Position numbers and translations under genes: made by a program
Notes under the pieces: generated by a model
What the model was told of the DNA's origin: nothing
Seen by the model: the letters and a program-made list of their open reading frames with translations, nothing else
Databases searched by the model: none
Shown: positions 35,650-49,580 of the stretch, piece after piece
Layout of the letters: every line of letters starts with the position of its first letter
Numbering within the stretch: position 1 is the first letter of the stretch
NCBI GenBank assembly: GCA_020465985.1
Contig: JAANYP010004635.1
Span: 272,816-336,815 of the forward strand
DNA: 64,000 bases
Reading direction: 5' to 3'
Source of the DNA: Centrapalus pauciflorus
Lineage: Eukaryota > Streptophyta > Magnoliopsida > Asterales > Asteraceae

Positions 35650-37776
35650 TTTGTCAATTGCCTTTAAATAACAACTAAAAAACAGTTGAAAGCCTAGAAC
35701 ATAAATATGTAGAATGTTGCTAAAAATTAAAAATAATAATAGGATATATTAAAAGGGTTTTTAGCCTATCTTTTGCCAATAGGTTCAAGTCTTATGTGAA
35801 ACAAGCAATACTAAAAATCGGACCTCTTGCGATGGAAAATTTTGTTGCAAAAGTTGTTTTGCAATAGATATCGTCAAACATAACATGTTTACATGACATT
35901 TGCGACAGATTTGCATTGGTCAACGTTTGCATCCATTTTCATCAATTCAGTAGTCAAGAATGAAAAAAATATATTAAGGACCCAAATGAGTCGAGGCAAG
36001 CTCGAGCTCAATACCCAACGAGCTTTACAATGTAGGCTCTAACACGGCTCGAGAAATATTCAAATTAAGCTTGAGATCGGCTCGAAAACTTTGAATGTGT
36101 TTATAAATCATTTTTGAGTTACTTTTTTGGTATATATCTCAAGCTCGTACTTTATAAATCTCATGTCATTACTCGAAAAACTTGAATTACTTGTTAAAAA
36201 TTTGACTCGATATGTAATGTATAAGGCTTGATGTTTGAATTACTTTAAAAACTCGATAAAAACTCAATCAAACTACTTAAAGCTCAAGCTCAACTCATTA
36301 ATTTTTTCGAGCTTGAGTTTTAGGCTCAGGTTCGAACTCGAGCTCGAATTGCTCTATAAAAGTTTTGCTCGTAGTATATCGTGTTTAAAAATTCTAAGGA
36401 TGTTTTTATCCTTTTGAATGACATTAAAATTACAGGTTTGTTTATTTTTAGGTTACATCAATTCTCAATTAACATGTTTCAATAGTTAATTATTAAAAAG
36501 AATTAGGGTTTTAAAATGGTAAATGACAAAAATGGTAACAACTTTTGTTATTTTTTATTATTAACTGTAATATTATTTAAAATAACATTGACGACCAAAA
36601 AAACAAAAAATTTATATAATATTGAATTTTTTCAAAAAACAATTTTTTTACTACTTCATTTTCTAGAATTTCTTTTTTTTTTTTATAAAAAAATTTAAGT
36701 TCAAGCTTAGTTTTTTTTTCCCACGATTCATTTTGACCCTGTCACTCATTTGACCCACTGGGTCGAACTTGTCACCCCTGATACCACTTCTATTTTATTT
36801 AGCCACATACGTTATACATGACATGTTTGACAAGAGCTTTTAAGAGTTTTAACTTTTAATTTTGAAAGCTAAAACTCAAAAGCTCCATTAGGTTGATGAG
36901 AGCTTGAGCTTTTGATTCGGAAATGAAAGCTACCCAGAGCTTTTGAAGTAGTTTTCAAAAAGAGTTCGAGCTTTTTGTATAACAAAATTACCTTTTTACC
37001 ATCATAATAATCATAAACTACAACTTTGAGTTAATATTAATGTCATTTTATGCTAAAAGTTTCATATACAACTACTTGTATTAAACAAATTTATATAAAC
37101 TAGAAGTTTCAACTCTTTTAAAAAGTTATAGCTTTTAAAAGTTTCCGCTACTAAAAGCTCAACTTATAACTCCAATTTGAATTTACAACTAGCTGTGATA
37201 AATATACTCGTATTTAAAGTTAGGTAAAATGGCTACAAATAATAATCAAGTTGGTATCTTTATGATGATTAACTGTAAAAGTCCATTTGGTTGGACGTTA
37301 TTTTATTTATTTAAACATATATATTTGTGTACATGATATTGATGGTTAGAAAGCCAACTCTTATTTTAGCCATTAATATAAATGAAAAATAATGTGTGCA
37401 TTTATATTGAAATAAATATAAGACAAAATGTATATAATTTAGGGCAAATTACCAAAAAAGGTAATATAAAATTTAAAAATTGAGAATAAAGGTAATGTAA
37501 AATTTTTAGGCCAAGAAAAACAACATAAAATTCAAATTTGACAAAAAAATGTATTGATAACCAATTAAGAAGGTAAATTTTAATTTTATGCTCCATTTTT
37601 GGTAAAAGAATAGTATTTGATGGCCTAAAATTTGATTTTCATGTCATTTTCGACCAAAATAGAATTTTACATTACATTTTTCGGCAAAAAATTATTTACG
37701 ATACATACATTGTCATATTTTGTATTTTATATTACATTTTTTTGGTAATTTTCTCTATAACTTATAATGGTACTAA
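35650..37776. other. AT-rich DNA with decayed MITE-like remnants
   Basis: 35990-36370 is dense in AGCTCGAG / CTCGAGCTTG words in both orientations, as in the subterminal parts of hAT MITEs. 36815-37200 has GAGCTTTTAAGAG-type ends in inverted pairs. Termini cannot be fixed and no gene is supported. Confidence 0.4.
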
Positions 37777-38084
37777 GGTGATGTTTGTTTTTTAAGAGTT
37801 TGATGTCTAAGGTCTGCAGACTTAGCTGTAAAAATCTGCGGTCAGAAGAAATGGTCTAAAGGTCTGCAGACGTCCGCAAACGCGGGAAGACGTTTGCAGA
37901 CGCAGGGAGACGTTCGCAGACGCGGGAAGGCCGCAGACGATGCGGCAGACGCAGGAAGACATCTGCAGACGCGGGCATACGAAAAAAAAAAACAAACGCA
38001 CTTTCATATAAAACGTATTCTCGCGTCTTCGAGTTTGCAGACATAAGAGTTTCGAAAATCTTCTAAGAAAAAACAAACAAGGCC
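37777..38084. mobile_element. MITE with internal GC-rich minisatellite
   Basis: 308 bp between TAA duplications (37774-37776, 38085-38087). Termini GGTGATGTTTGTTTTTTAAG and (inverted) GGCCTTGTTTGTTTTTTCTT. The interior 37861-37990 is an irregular array of GCAGACGCGGGAAGACGT-type units, which makes the small arginine-rich frames on the minus strand. Confidence 0.65.
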
Positions 38085-38494
38085 TAAATCTATTACTAAA
38101 AAAATATATACTATCATGATGTCAAATGTAATTTATAAAATAGATCAAATATATATGATTTATACTAATATCCTACATTAATGATTACATTTTATGATAA
38201 GATTTTCAAATGTTCTCTTAATTTAATCTCCTTAATAGCTATATTAAGTATTTAAGCCAAACGACATAAACATAACAATCGAACATTACAACTTAAGTTC
38301 CTAAATTACGCACGAGGCATCATAGACAAATTATAATGTGTTAAGGTTTTGATTATTATTGAACACGAACCGAAAATTATATTTGAATAATATACAGTTA
38401 AATATAAACGATTTATAAAAAAATAAAATGAATTAAAATATCTTAATTTTTTGATTTATATGTGTTTATAATTTAAATTAACTATTTATAAAAG
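38085..38494. other. no recognisable feature
   Basis: AT-rich sequence without supported content. Confidence 0.4.
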
Positions 38495-38665
38495 AAAAAA
38501 AAAATCATTTGACTCAGATCAAGTAACCATCACCATATGTGAGGGGTTTCCCCTTAGTCAATGTCTCGTGTTCGAGCCATCAAGCATTGCTAAGAACATT
38601 TTTCCTTAGGTGGAGGTGTTAGTTTTGGTTCTCACCTTAAGGTGACGATTATGTTCAAAAAATAA
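38495..38665 (+). mobile_element. SINE-like sequence, second family
   Basis: B-box-like TCGTGTTCGAGCC at about 38566-38578, with an A-box-like segment about 40 bp upstream and an A-rich end near 38660. Different body from the other SINEs. No duplication resolved. Confidence 0.4.
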
Positions 38666-39411
38666 AATTTTAAAAGGAAAAAAAATATAGTTTTTAAAGC
38701 CGTAGAAATATGATGTTGACTATTCATGGTAGCGGTTAGGGTTAGTTGAGGAGGAGGGCGAGGGAGATGTTGCGTGTTCAGAAAAATTAGATCCAAGTAT
38801 CTCTACCCGAAAACCCACTTTTTAAAACTTTTATTTCTTCCTTTTAATAATTAATTAATTAATTAAAAACAGTAATATATTATTATATTTTCATCAATAA
38901 TATTGTTACGTATTATAAATATTATTTATAACAATTTATTTTTTATTTTTAATTTTATTATCAGTATCAATATCACCGTGTATGAAAAATAATAATTTTT
39001 TATTATCATTAAATAAAACATACTTTCATTTTATTAATGATAATGCTTTTTATGGTAGAAAAATGATGACCGTGTAGGTAATATCAATATAATAGTGAAA
39101 TGAGTTCACTATTTTTGACGGTTAGTCGGTTAGAAAAACAATTAAATTATTAATTATTGTTAAATAGTTTTAAATTGCTATATTGTAATCAACTAACTAT
39201 GCATTTTGAAATTTATTTTACAAAATATACAATGATGTGATCTTTTAATCACTTATAAAGTATATAAGTAAATAAATATTCAGATAATTGTATTTAAAGT
39301 TATTAAAAAGTATATGATATCTTAAGATTTAGACGGTCTGTATCGTAATATTAAAATATGTTCCCTAAAAAAACATGTTAAAAATCATAAACACAATAAA
39401 TTTGTTACAAA
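38666..39411. other. no recognisable feature
   Basis: AT-rich sequence without supported content. Confidence 0.4.
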
Positions 39412-39745
39412 AAGGGTTTCTTAATAATTAAAGTTGGCATCCCTTGACTTTTTCATAACTTGGCAATAAGTAAAAGGACTTTTAAATGGGCTAATATGAC
39501 TAAGTCATTAAGGGTTAATTTTATACAAGGGTAATTACCAATGATGTCCTATTAGCATAACACCTAAGAAATAAATTCAAGACACTAATCAAATAATTTA
39601 TAATCTTGTTGTTTAAGATAACAAACTTTGATTTGAAAATTTAAGGTAATAAATTTTTTAGCTTTTCCAGCCCGGATAATTTATCAAATTAACATATGTG
39701 TTAGCCCCACAAGGTTAGTCTCATTAAATATATAAATTTGACGAT
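39412..39745 (+). repeat. dispersed 0.3-kb repeat, copy A
   Basis: Shares long blocks with 47415-47715, including CTTGACTTTTTCATAACTT, GGGTAATTACCAATGATGTC and CAAATTAACATATGTGTTAG. A third, inverted copy is near 61545-61710. No terminal repeats visible. Confidence 0.7.
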
Positions 39746-40297
39746 ACCAAACATAATATATACTTAGAAGGAAAAAAAAAGTCGAAGTGCTCATCGGTTG
39801 GTATGTCAATAAGTGATGCTAGTGTTTCAACGACTCTAGTCAATCTCGAGCTTAACTTGGTTAAAGATCGAGCTCAACTCCAAAACTAAACGAGGTTTCA
39901 AGATGCGGCTTGCTCTCGATTATAGAATCACTCAAATAATGAAAGTATTCGTAAATATTATATTCAATACCTACAATCAATTTAAGCTTCATTTTGGCAG
40001 TTGTTTGAACTCAAAATCCATAAAAACTCTTCCTTTACAACGAGCGAAGTTGTAATTATGTATGATCTTTTACAAGTAATTTTGTATTGTTATTCTTAAC
40101 ATGAATATAACTTTTACACTGTATGTTAACACCTGAATGCACGTGTGTTCGCATGTTTGATTTTTTTTTTTCCAAGTATTCTTGTATTTTTAATTTAAAC
40201 ATAATTATAAAAAAATTTAAAAGTGTTTAAGAATGGTATATTCGATACTTCACAAAAAATGTGATATCGTCTTGAATAAAGTGTTTGTAAAAGATCC

Positions 40298-40298
<1 letters not shown>
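39746..40298. other. no gene; remnant of an AGCTCGAG-type MITE
   Basis: 39780-39940 repeats CTCGAGCT-like words as at 35990-36370. Confidence 0.35.

Positions 40299-40357
<59 letters not shown>
40299..40357. repeat. (AT)n microsatellite
   Basis: Left border of the second cassette cluster. Confidence 0.95.
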
Positions 40358-40360
<3 letters not shown>

Positions 40361-40361
<1 letters not shown>

Positions 40362-40777
40362 ATGGTTCGTGTGAGTACCTAAAAAATGCAGAGTACCGTG
40401 AGTACCTGTGAACACACGGGTTTAAGATGTGAACATGCTCCGAAAAAAAGTTTTTTTTTTAAAAAAAATTTCATATTCATTTAGATACAAATAATATAAG
40501 CATATTTGTAAAAGAAATACACGCATTCACACTTCGTAGCCTCTTAAAAGTCATGTGAACGTGGAAAAATTCATGTGAACATGCTTAGCTGTGAACATAC
40601 GTTCACAACAGTGCAGTTCATGTGAACTTGCACGTTTCACATAGTTATAGTGTGTGTTTATGTGTGATTTTTTGCAAGTAGTCTTATATTATTAATTTAA
40701 ACATGATTATGAAAAAAAATTTTAAGCGAGGTACCTCCGGTACTCCGCAAAACTAGTGGTACTCATTTGAACCCAAA

Positions 40778-40779
<2 letters not shown>
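40361..40779 (-). mobile_element. (AT)n-bounded foldback cassette, family alpha copy 5
   Basis: GGTTCGTGTGAGTACC at the left and GGTACTCATTTGAACCC at the right: both termini intact, opposite orientation to alpha-1, and closely similar to it (e.g. the GCGAGGTACCTCCGGTACTC and GTGTGTGTTTATGTGTGA-type blocks). Confidence 0.75.

Positions 40780-40815
<36 letters not shown>
40780..40815. repeat. (AT)n microsatellite
   Basis: AT tract between alpha-5 and zeta-1. Confidence 0.95.
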
Positions 40816-40817
<2 letters not shown>

Positions 40818-41190
40818 TTCAAGTGAGTACCAGTTTACCACCCATTATGAAGCGCACCAGAAGGTATCACTCTTAAAAATATTTTTTTTGAAATTTTTTT
40901 TAATAAACATGTTTTAATTAACATTACACAGATAATATATAAAATTCACGCAAATTCGAACACTTTAAGTGCATGAAATCACACATCACATAAATGCAAG
41001 TTCACATATATGCAAAATTATATAAGTGTACGTTTACATCACTTTTTAGGAGCTAAAGATGTGACGTATGTAAAATTTACATATGATCTTCATAATGTTA
41101 ATTAAAACACATTTATGAAAAAGAAAAATTTCAAAAAAGTTTTTTTTAAAGTGATAACTTCTGGTGCACTGCATAATGAGTGGTACTCTC

Positions 41191-41193
<3 letters not shown>
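40816..41193. mobile_element. (AT)n-bounded foldback cassette, family zeta copy 1
   Basis: Starts GGTTCAAGTGAGTACCAG. The inverted right end reads GAGAGAGTACCACTCATTATG, and the two arms stay alike for about 130 bp (GCACCAGAAGKTATCACT, T-run, GTTTTAATTAACATTA). Same plan as alpha with different sequence. Copy 2 is at 49152-49525. Confidence 0.7.

Positions 41194-41245
<52 letters not shown>
41194..41245. repeat. (AT)n microsatellite
   Basis: AT tract between zeta-1 and beta-4. Confidence 0.95.
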
Positions 41246-41248
<3 letters not shown>

Positions 41249-41441
41249 TTCAATGGAGAACCTCCATGCTCCACTACAAATGTATCACAATTCCCCCGTG
41301 ATGCATCATTATTTCCACGTGATGCATCAAATTCCCGCGTGATGCATCGATTTCTACGTGATGCATTACGATTTTCTTGCAATGCATTGTGGTTCTCCAA
41401 GGTTATTTGATGCATAGATGTTCTCCATTGAACCCACCCCT
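41246..41441 (+). mobile_element. (AT)n-bounded cassette, family beta copy 4
   Basis: GCGTTCAATGGAGAACCTCC ... GTTCTCCATTGAACCCACCC with four to five GTGATGCATC units inside, closest to beta-3. Right border is a short AT stretch. Confidence 0.7.
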
Positions 41442-41450
41442 ATATATATT

Positions 41451-42628
<1,178 letters not shown>

Positions 42629-42666
<38 letters not shown>
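42629..42666. repeat. (AT)n microsatellite
   Basis: Right end of the second cluster. Confidence 0.95.
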
Positions 42667-42668
<2 letters not shown>

Positions 42669-42990
42669 AAGAAAGAAACATTGAACTTCTTTGGAACACA
42701 CAGGACCTTATCTACGGAGAATTGACTTCATATTTATTAATAATATATAAAAAGAATCCAATCATAAATTGATAAATGGAATATTTTTATGTAACGGGAC
42801 ATTCAAAAATAATGATAAAACATATAACAATCATTACATACGTTAAAATAAATAAGTAATAAAATAGTAGAATCACATATATTTTTTATTTACAAATATT
42901 AAAAGGAGTGTTTGCATGTGCATTGATAAATAGATTTTTTAAATGTTGTATTTTACTAATGACTCTAATTTACCTTCCTAATCTTTATAT
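42667..42990. other. no recognisable feature
   Basis: AT-rich; no matching cassette end on its right side. Confidence 0.4.
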
Positions 42991-43705
42991 TATAATAATT
43001 AGGGGTGAGCAAAAACCCCAAAAAATTAAAAAAAAAAAACCCAAAAAAACCACACCGGAAACCGAAAAAACCGGAGTAAACGGTTTGGTTTCGGATTCCA
43101 TGTCAAAACCGAACCGAACCGGTTTCTTAAAATTAGTTTAATTTTTATAAATATTTTATATATTTATTGAGTTATTTTTACTTTCACTTATATTTGATGT
43201 TATGTTCTATTTCTATATTACAAAGTTTCTTTTATTTATATTCACATTGAAGCATTTTTCAATTATATATGTATAATTGATTTTTATGATGTTAAAATGC
43301 TAATTAATTGATATTGTTAATATGCTTATTTTAATTATATGTAATGTAGAGAATGCTAATTAATTGGTATAAAGTATAAACATTGTTATTATAAATCTAC
43401 TTGATGAACTTATTTAAATTAATTCAAAGTCTAAGTTAGTAAGTTTAATAAATAAAGTATCAAACTAACTAAATTAATATTTAATATCCAATTTTTAGTA
43501 AATCAAAGTATCAAACTAACACATAAGTCGATTAAAAATTCAAACGTTATCTAATAGTGTTTAACATTAGTAAATAAAATCAAAACTTTAGTAAAGAAAA
43601 ACTCAATTTTAGTAAAAAAAATCTAAAATTTTTCGGGTTTAAACCCATAACCCAAACTCAATTCGGAGTAAATCCAGTAAATCCACGAACCAAATACCCC
43701 TGATT
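42991..43705. mobile_element. possible hAT-like MITE
   Basis: TAGGGGTGAGCAAAAACC at the left with ACCGAAACCGAA/CGGTTTGG words. A right end around ACCAAATACCCCTGA near 43705. Duplication not resolved. Confidence 0.4.
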
Positions 43706-43981
43706 AAGACATCTCTATGGACAATGGAGTTATAAAGACACATGTTATCTAATTAAATGTTCTTAACATGATATCACATATAAAAACATTTTTAAAACGG
43801 TATAAAAACCATTAAAATACAAACATATTAATTTTTTTAAAATTTATAAATTAATAAAATATCACATATTTTTCAGCAGAAAAATCCAATATTTGATGTG
43901 ATTCATACAAAACATAGAATCCTGTAAATCCTCATATGAAACTAAAATTCAATCTCCTCGTGCAAATTACTTGACGGTTCT

Positions 43982-44146
43982 ACCAAAGGGCATTTGGTCT
44001 GGCGGTAAGAGAGTGAAGTTATAAGCGAGAGGTCACGGATTCGATTCCCGTCGGAGGCAAGTTGAAATTTAGGTGAAGTAAGTAAGTTTGGTGGTAAAGG
44101 AGTAGTTTAAAAGTAGGAGTAGGATAGTTTGCCGTTCAAAAAAAAA
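43982..44146 (+). mobile_element. tRNA-derived SINE with target duplication
   Basis: 165 bp: A-box region TTTGGTCTGGCGGTAAGAG, B box GATTCGATTCCCGTCGG, body and an A-run. Flanked by ACTTGACGGTTCT (43969-43981) and ACTTGATGGTTCT (44147-44159), a 13-bp duplication with one change. Not a tRNA gene: no acceptor stem pairing and the body continues past the B box. Confidence 0.85.
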
Positions 44147-44159
44147 ACTTGATGGTTCT

Positions 44160-44711
44160 TTATTTTTATTTACAAGTATTCACCCATTTTATGAATAAGA
44201 ATCTAACAACATATATGGATAATAATTAATTAAATATTTTATATGAAAATAAAATTATGAATCAAAAGTGATATTATCATACATGGATAATCAAATACAC
44301 AATGTATAAAGATATAGAAATGGACATGTTGAATAACATATTGAAATGTGTCATTTTCTGGTGCAAGTTCAACAAGGTGTCTCATTATTGATTTATATAT
44401 TTAATATGTTTAAATATGATAAAAGAAATTACATTTATTATTAGAGGAAATGACACAAAATGACTATGTACTTTTGAGTATATACACAATTACGTAAATT
44501 ACTTTTTTTGTGTGCATATTTATGTAATATACTTTTAAAAGTGTTTTAATTAGTTAATTGGATAACCTGATAACCAGTAACAACAAATCATTCAGCTATC
44601 TAATTGAAACACTTTAAAAAGTCTGACTACCAAATGTGCACAAAAAGAAAATCTAATGGTAACACTGGTCAACAGGTCGCCCAATTACCTAAATAAAACA
44701 CATTTAAAAAT
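44160..44711. other. no recognisable feature
   Basis: AT-rich sequence; its last nine bases are the left duplication of the next element. Confidence 0.4.
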
Positions 44712-46467
44712 GGGAGAATTTCATATATACCCTCCCAAAACTTCATAATATCATATATACACAACCTAAAATTTTAATATCATATATATCCCTTCTAACA
44801 TGATAATATCATATATACCCAATTTTAGTTATTAATATCACATATATCCCTCTTAAGCATCGTTAATATCATATATACCCAAATTCATGTATTTAATTAC
44901 TTTTATAACATTTAAAACTCATAATTAATATTGCTTATTAATTAATGACCATTATACCTTACTCATTTCTTCTTTCAACTAAACTTCAAAATATCATATT
45001 TATCAAACTTAAATTAAGATATCATATCCCTTTTAATAATTTTATATAATTTATTTTTTTAAACTTTACTAAATAAATTCTTCAAACTAAACAAATTAAC
45101 ATTAAAAATAAAAAAAAAATTGTATCATGTTTATACTCGTTTGTAATCAAATCGTATCGTCTTATACAATTAACTAATTACATATTATGTTCTTTCTTTT
45201 CAATTTCTTTTAGAATTTTCTAGTTGCATCACATTTGTTTTTTTAATTTAGTATATATTTTTTGTTTTCTAATACATTAGTTTCAGATTTTTTTCAAGTT
45301 TGCATTCGTTTTATAACTATTGTCTATTTAGTTTACTTTTTTTAATTTATATATTTAATCTAGTATATGAGTTATAACTTGTCATCCAATGTACTTAGTT
45401 GGGTATATTTTGTGTTAACGATAAGATTAATATAGATTTGTGTGTGTGTGTATAAAATCCAATATAGTTAGAGTCCAGTTTTATAATAATTAGTAACTAG
45501 AAGATATTTTAATATTAAATTCACCGGAAGAAATTTGTATATTATTAGTAAATTAATTTTTTTTTATAAATGTATGGCTATTTTCATTAGTAAAAAATTC
45601 AGTTTTTTTAAACAAACCTTTAATATTGAAATATTTTTTCTTTTTACTAATTATTAAACAAATTATTGTAAAACTGGACTTTAAATATATAGGATTATAT
45701 ATATATAATCTTGTAGTTAACACAAAATATACACAACTAATTACATCGGATACCAAGTTATAACTCAGATACTAGACTAAATATAAAAATTAAAAGAAGT
45801 AAACTAAGTAAACAATAGTTATAAAACGAATGCAAACTTGAAAAAAATTTAGAAACTAATGTATTAGAAAACAAATATATATATACTAAATTAAAAAAAA
45901 ACAAATTGCGATGCAACTATAAAGTTCGAAAAGAAAAAGAAAAAAAAAACATGATATGTAATCAGTTAATTGTATATAGATTGCTGTGGAAAAAATACAA
46001 ATAAGAAAATATAATAAGACGATACGACTTGATTACAAACGAGCAAAAACGTAATACAACTTTTTTATTTTTATTTTTAATGTTAATTTGTTTTCGTTTG
46101 AAGAATTTATTTAGTAAATTAAAAAAAATTATATAAAATTATTAAAAGAAATATGATATTTTAATTTAAGTTGAATAAATATGATATTTTGGAGTTTAGT
46201 TGAAAGAAGAAATAAGTAAGGGTATAATGGTCATTAATTAATAAGCAATATTAATTATGAGTTTAAATGTTATAAAAATAATTATATTAACGATTTTGGG
46301 TATATATGATATTAATGATGTTTAAGAGGGATATATGTGATATTAATAACTAAAATTGAGTATATATGATATTATGATGTTTAGGAGGGATATATATGAT
46401 ATTAAAATTTTAGGTTGGGTATATATGATATTATGAAGTTTTGGAGGGGTATATATGAAATTCTCCC
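44712..46467. mobile_element. Mutator-like foldback element, near-complete palindrome, 1.76 kb
   Basis: GGGAGAATTTCATATATACC at the left and the same inverted at the right. The arms match over most of the length (e.g. AATGACCATTATACCTTACT / AAGGGTATAATGGTCATT; CGTATCGTCTTATACAATT-like blocks) with the centre near 45590. Perfect 9-bp duplication TTTAAAAAT (44703-44711, 46468-46476). No transposase. Same family as 28309-29814. Confidence 0.8.
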
Positions 46468-46476
46468 TTTAAAAAT

Positions 46477-47414
46477 ACACTACGTAAATATGCACAAAAA
46501 AATTAGACTACATATATGTACACAAATTCAAGTCTTTTCAACCAATTCGTCACATCATCATCGGCATAACCATTTGCTACCAACAATTTTTCTTTTGGAT
46601 TCATCATTGCTCGTAAATATGTTAAGATACTTTAAGCAATATCAGTAACTAATTTTTCTCTCATTGTAACTTGAAGACTCCAAGAAAAGACAACTTTTAT
46701 TTAAAAAAATGGTAAGATCAAAATCATAATTGAATAATTGGTGGAATTGATGATTTTAAACTTATCATTTAACAATCATGTTTTTAAAATTGTGGGGTGC
46801 TTCCTATTTGAAGGTAATTAAAGATGAGAATTTACTGGATTTATCTTCTCACAGGCCCAACTAACTGGATATATGTGGGCCATTGGGTCTATCCTTTTCA
46901 ATTTTTACTATTTATATAAACTTCAACTTTTGGACTTGGCGATTGTTTTGCAACAAACGGAAAAAATAATCAATCAATCTTAAAAAAAATTTCAATTCAA
47001 TAAATGTCAAATTATTTCACTTTTTAGTTTTTGTGAACGAATTGAACAACAAATCATTTAGATTTTCAGTTTAGCCGAATATATATAATGACATACAAAA
47101 ACTAAAAATATTTAAAAAAAAACTGAAAAAATAATTTTTTTGTTGTATTTGTTTCCTATTAAGTAATAATATTAATATTTTAATTATTTTTTTATATCTA
47201 TTTGTTTTATTAAAATAAAGAGTTGGTAATGATAGTAATTATAAGAGTCAAAAGTGTCAATATAAACAAGGACAAAATGGGATTTCAATTAAAGTTAATG
47301 GATAATGGACTAATTTTGAAAGTAAACCTTGATGATAATGACCAATTTTACAAATTTAAAAGTTCAGTGATCATATCCAAAGTTTGATACGTTTACGAGG
47401 ATATTTTTGTAATT
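46477..47414. other. no recognisable feature
   Basis: AT-rich; no supported gene or terminus. Confidence 0.4.
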
Positions 47415-47715
47415 AACTCTAATATTTAAAATGGGTATGCCTTGACTTTTTCATAACTTTGCAATAAGTAAAAAGAATTTATAATGGGCTGTAGACATTT
47501 GAGTGTTAATTTCATATAAGGGTAATTACCAATGATGTCCAATTTGTATTACATAGAAGAACAAAATTCGAGCCACTAATCAAAATAATTTATAATTTTT
47601 ATGTTTTTACTTAGATTTAAAAATTTAAGATGATAAAACTTTTTAAGTTTTCCAGTCCCGAATAATTGATCAAATTAACATATGTGTTAGTCCCCATGAG
47701 GTTAGTCACATTATC
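47415..47715 (+). repeat. dispersed 0.3-kb repeat, copy B
   Basis: Matches 39412-39745 in the same orientation with many substitutions and small indels. Confidence 0.7.
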
Positions 47716-48060
47716 AATACTACTATTTACAAACGCAAGACTCAATTACTATTCAATGAATAGTGTTTTTGCAGGCAGACAACTCAAACAAATAGGTAGA
47801 CAGCTGACTCATTTAATTACTTTACATATAATATATAACATTTTTGTTTTTATATAATTATTTTTGATATATTATATTTTATTAAATTTCGAATATATAT
47901 CAAATATATGTTATGGAACCTTAATTACAGAAGATATGCTACTATATAAGGATTTCATGGAACCCAACCATATATACATATGTATATATAATATATATGT
48001 ATGTACGTATGCACATATGTGTATATCAACAAAAATCTTAAGATTCAAAGCAATTTTATG

Positions 48061-48350
<290 letters not shown>

Positions 48351-48784
48351 AAGATCATTAGGTATCATATTAGACTGCGGTAACGGTGTACTATTAAAAT
48401 GAATGTGTTCAATATGATAAAATGTTTAATTTCATCAAAAATTGCAATATACACATATTCAAATGTACATTATTATTGACAAGTTCACATCGTTTACATG
48501 TTTATTATGATAAATGTTCTATTTCATTCAAGATATCAATATGCACATGTTCAAAGGTGTAATATGTATAAACATGTTCATATTGCACTTTTGCATGAAA
48601 TTAAACGCTTAAACATTTTTAACGTAATTACTATATAAATGATGTGAACTAGTTAATCATAATGCAATTTTGAACATATGAATATTATATTTTTGCAGGA
48701 AATTTAACATTTTATTGTGATGAACATGTTCAATTAATGTGATACTCCGGTTCCCCAGTATAATATGGTAATTCGTAGATCTCA

Positions 48785-48788
<4 letters not shown>
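48351..48788 (+). mobile_element. (AT)n-bounded cassette, family gamma copy 2
   Basis: Left TTCAAGATCATTAGGTATC and right GGTAATTCGTAGATCTCAACCC (inverted GGGTTGAGATCTACGAATTA). Interior TACATTATTATTGACAAGTTCACATC matches gamma copies 1 and 3. Confidence 0.6.

Positions 48789-48872
<84 letters not shown>
48789..48872. repeat. (AT)n microsatellite
   Basis: AT tract between gamma-2 and beta-5. Confidence 0.95.
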
Positions 48873-48875
<3 letters not shown>

Positions 48876-49098
48876 GTGGGTTCAATGGAAAACATATATG
48901 CATTGGAAAACCCGTGAACCATTTTATAGTCATTGGATCAGGTGACGCATCACGCAGAAAGTCGATGCATCACGCGGGAATTTGATGCATCACGCGGGAA
49001 TTTGGTGCATCACGCGGAAATTGTGATGCATTTGTGGTGGTGCATGGAGGTTTTCCAAAGTTTTCCGCTGCATGTTGGTTTTTCATTGAACCCCCCTC
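48873..49098 (-). mobile_element. (AT)n-bounded cassette, family beta copy 5
   Basis: GGGGTGGGTTCAATGGAAAAC ... GTTTTTCATTGAACCCCCC. The GATGCATCACGCGGGAATT units run in the opposite sense to beta-3. Confidence 0.7.
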
Positions 49099-49134
<36 letters not shown>

Positions 49135-49147
49135 TGTATGTATGTAT
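49099..49147. repeat. (AT)n(TATG)n microsatellite
   Basis: About ten TATG units after a short AT run, taking the place of a plain AT spacer. Confidence 0.95.
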
Positions 49148-49151
49148 AAAT

Positions 49152-49525
49152 TTAGGTTTAAGTGAGTACCACCTCTAATGCAGCGCACCAGAAGGTACCA
49201 CCCTTAAAAGTAATTTTTAAAAAAAATTTTAAATGAACATGTTCTAATTAACATTACACAGATCATATGTAATTTTCACGCAAATCCGAACACTCTAAGG
49301 GCATGAAAACACGCATCACATAAATGCACGTTCACATGTCTTCAAAATTATGTAAGTGTGTGTTCACATCATTTTTTAGGAGCTATGAGTTGTGAATGTA
49401 TGTGAAATTTACATATGATCTTCATAATGTTAATTAAAACGTGTTTATGAAAAAAATTTAAAAAAAGTTTTTTTAAAGGTGGTAGCTTCTGGTGCACTGC
49501 ATAATGGGTGGTACTCTCTCGAACC
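49152..49525. mobile_element. (AT)n-bounded foldback cassette, family zeta copy 2
   Basis: AGGTTTAAGTGAGTACCACC ... GGTGGTACTCTCTCGAACC with the same long arms as zeta-1 (GCGCACCAGAAGGTACCACC left; GGTAGCTTCTGGTGCACTGC right). Confidence 0.7.

Positions 49526-49578
<53 letters not shown>
49526..49578. repeat. (AT)n microsatellite
   Basis: AT tract between zeta-2 and gamma-3. Confidence 0.95.

Positions 49579-49580
<2 letters not shown>

Noticed and set aside
43982..44060. tRNA gene
   Set aside because: A and B boxes are present but the acceptor arm does not pair and the unit ends in an A-run with a target duplication, so it is a SINE.
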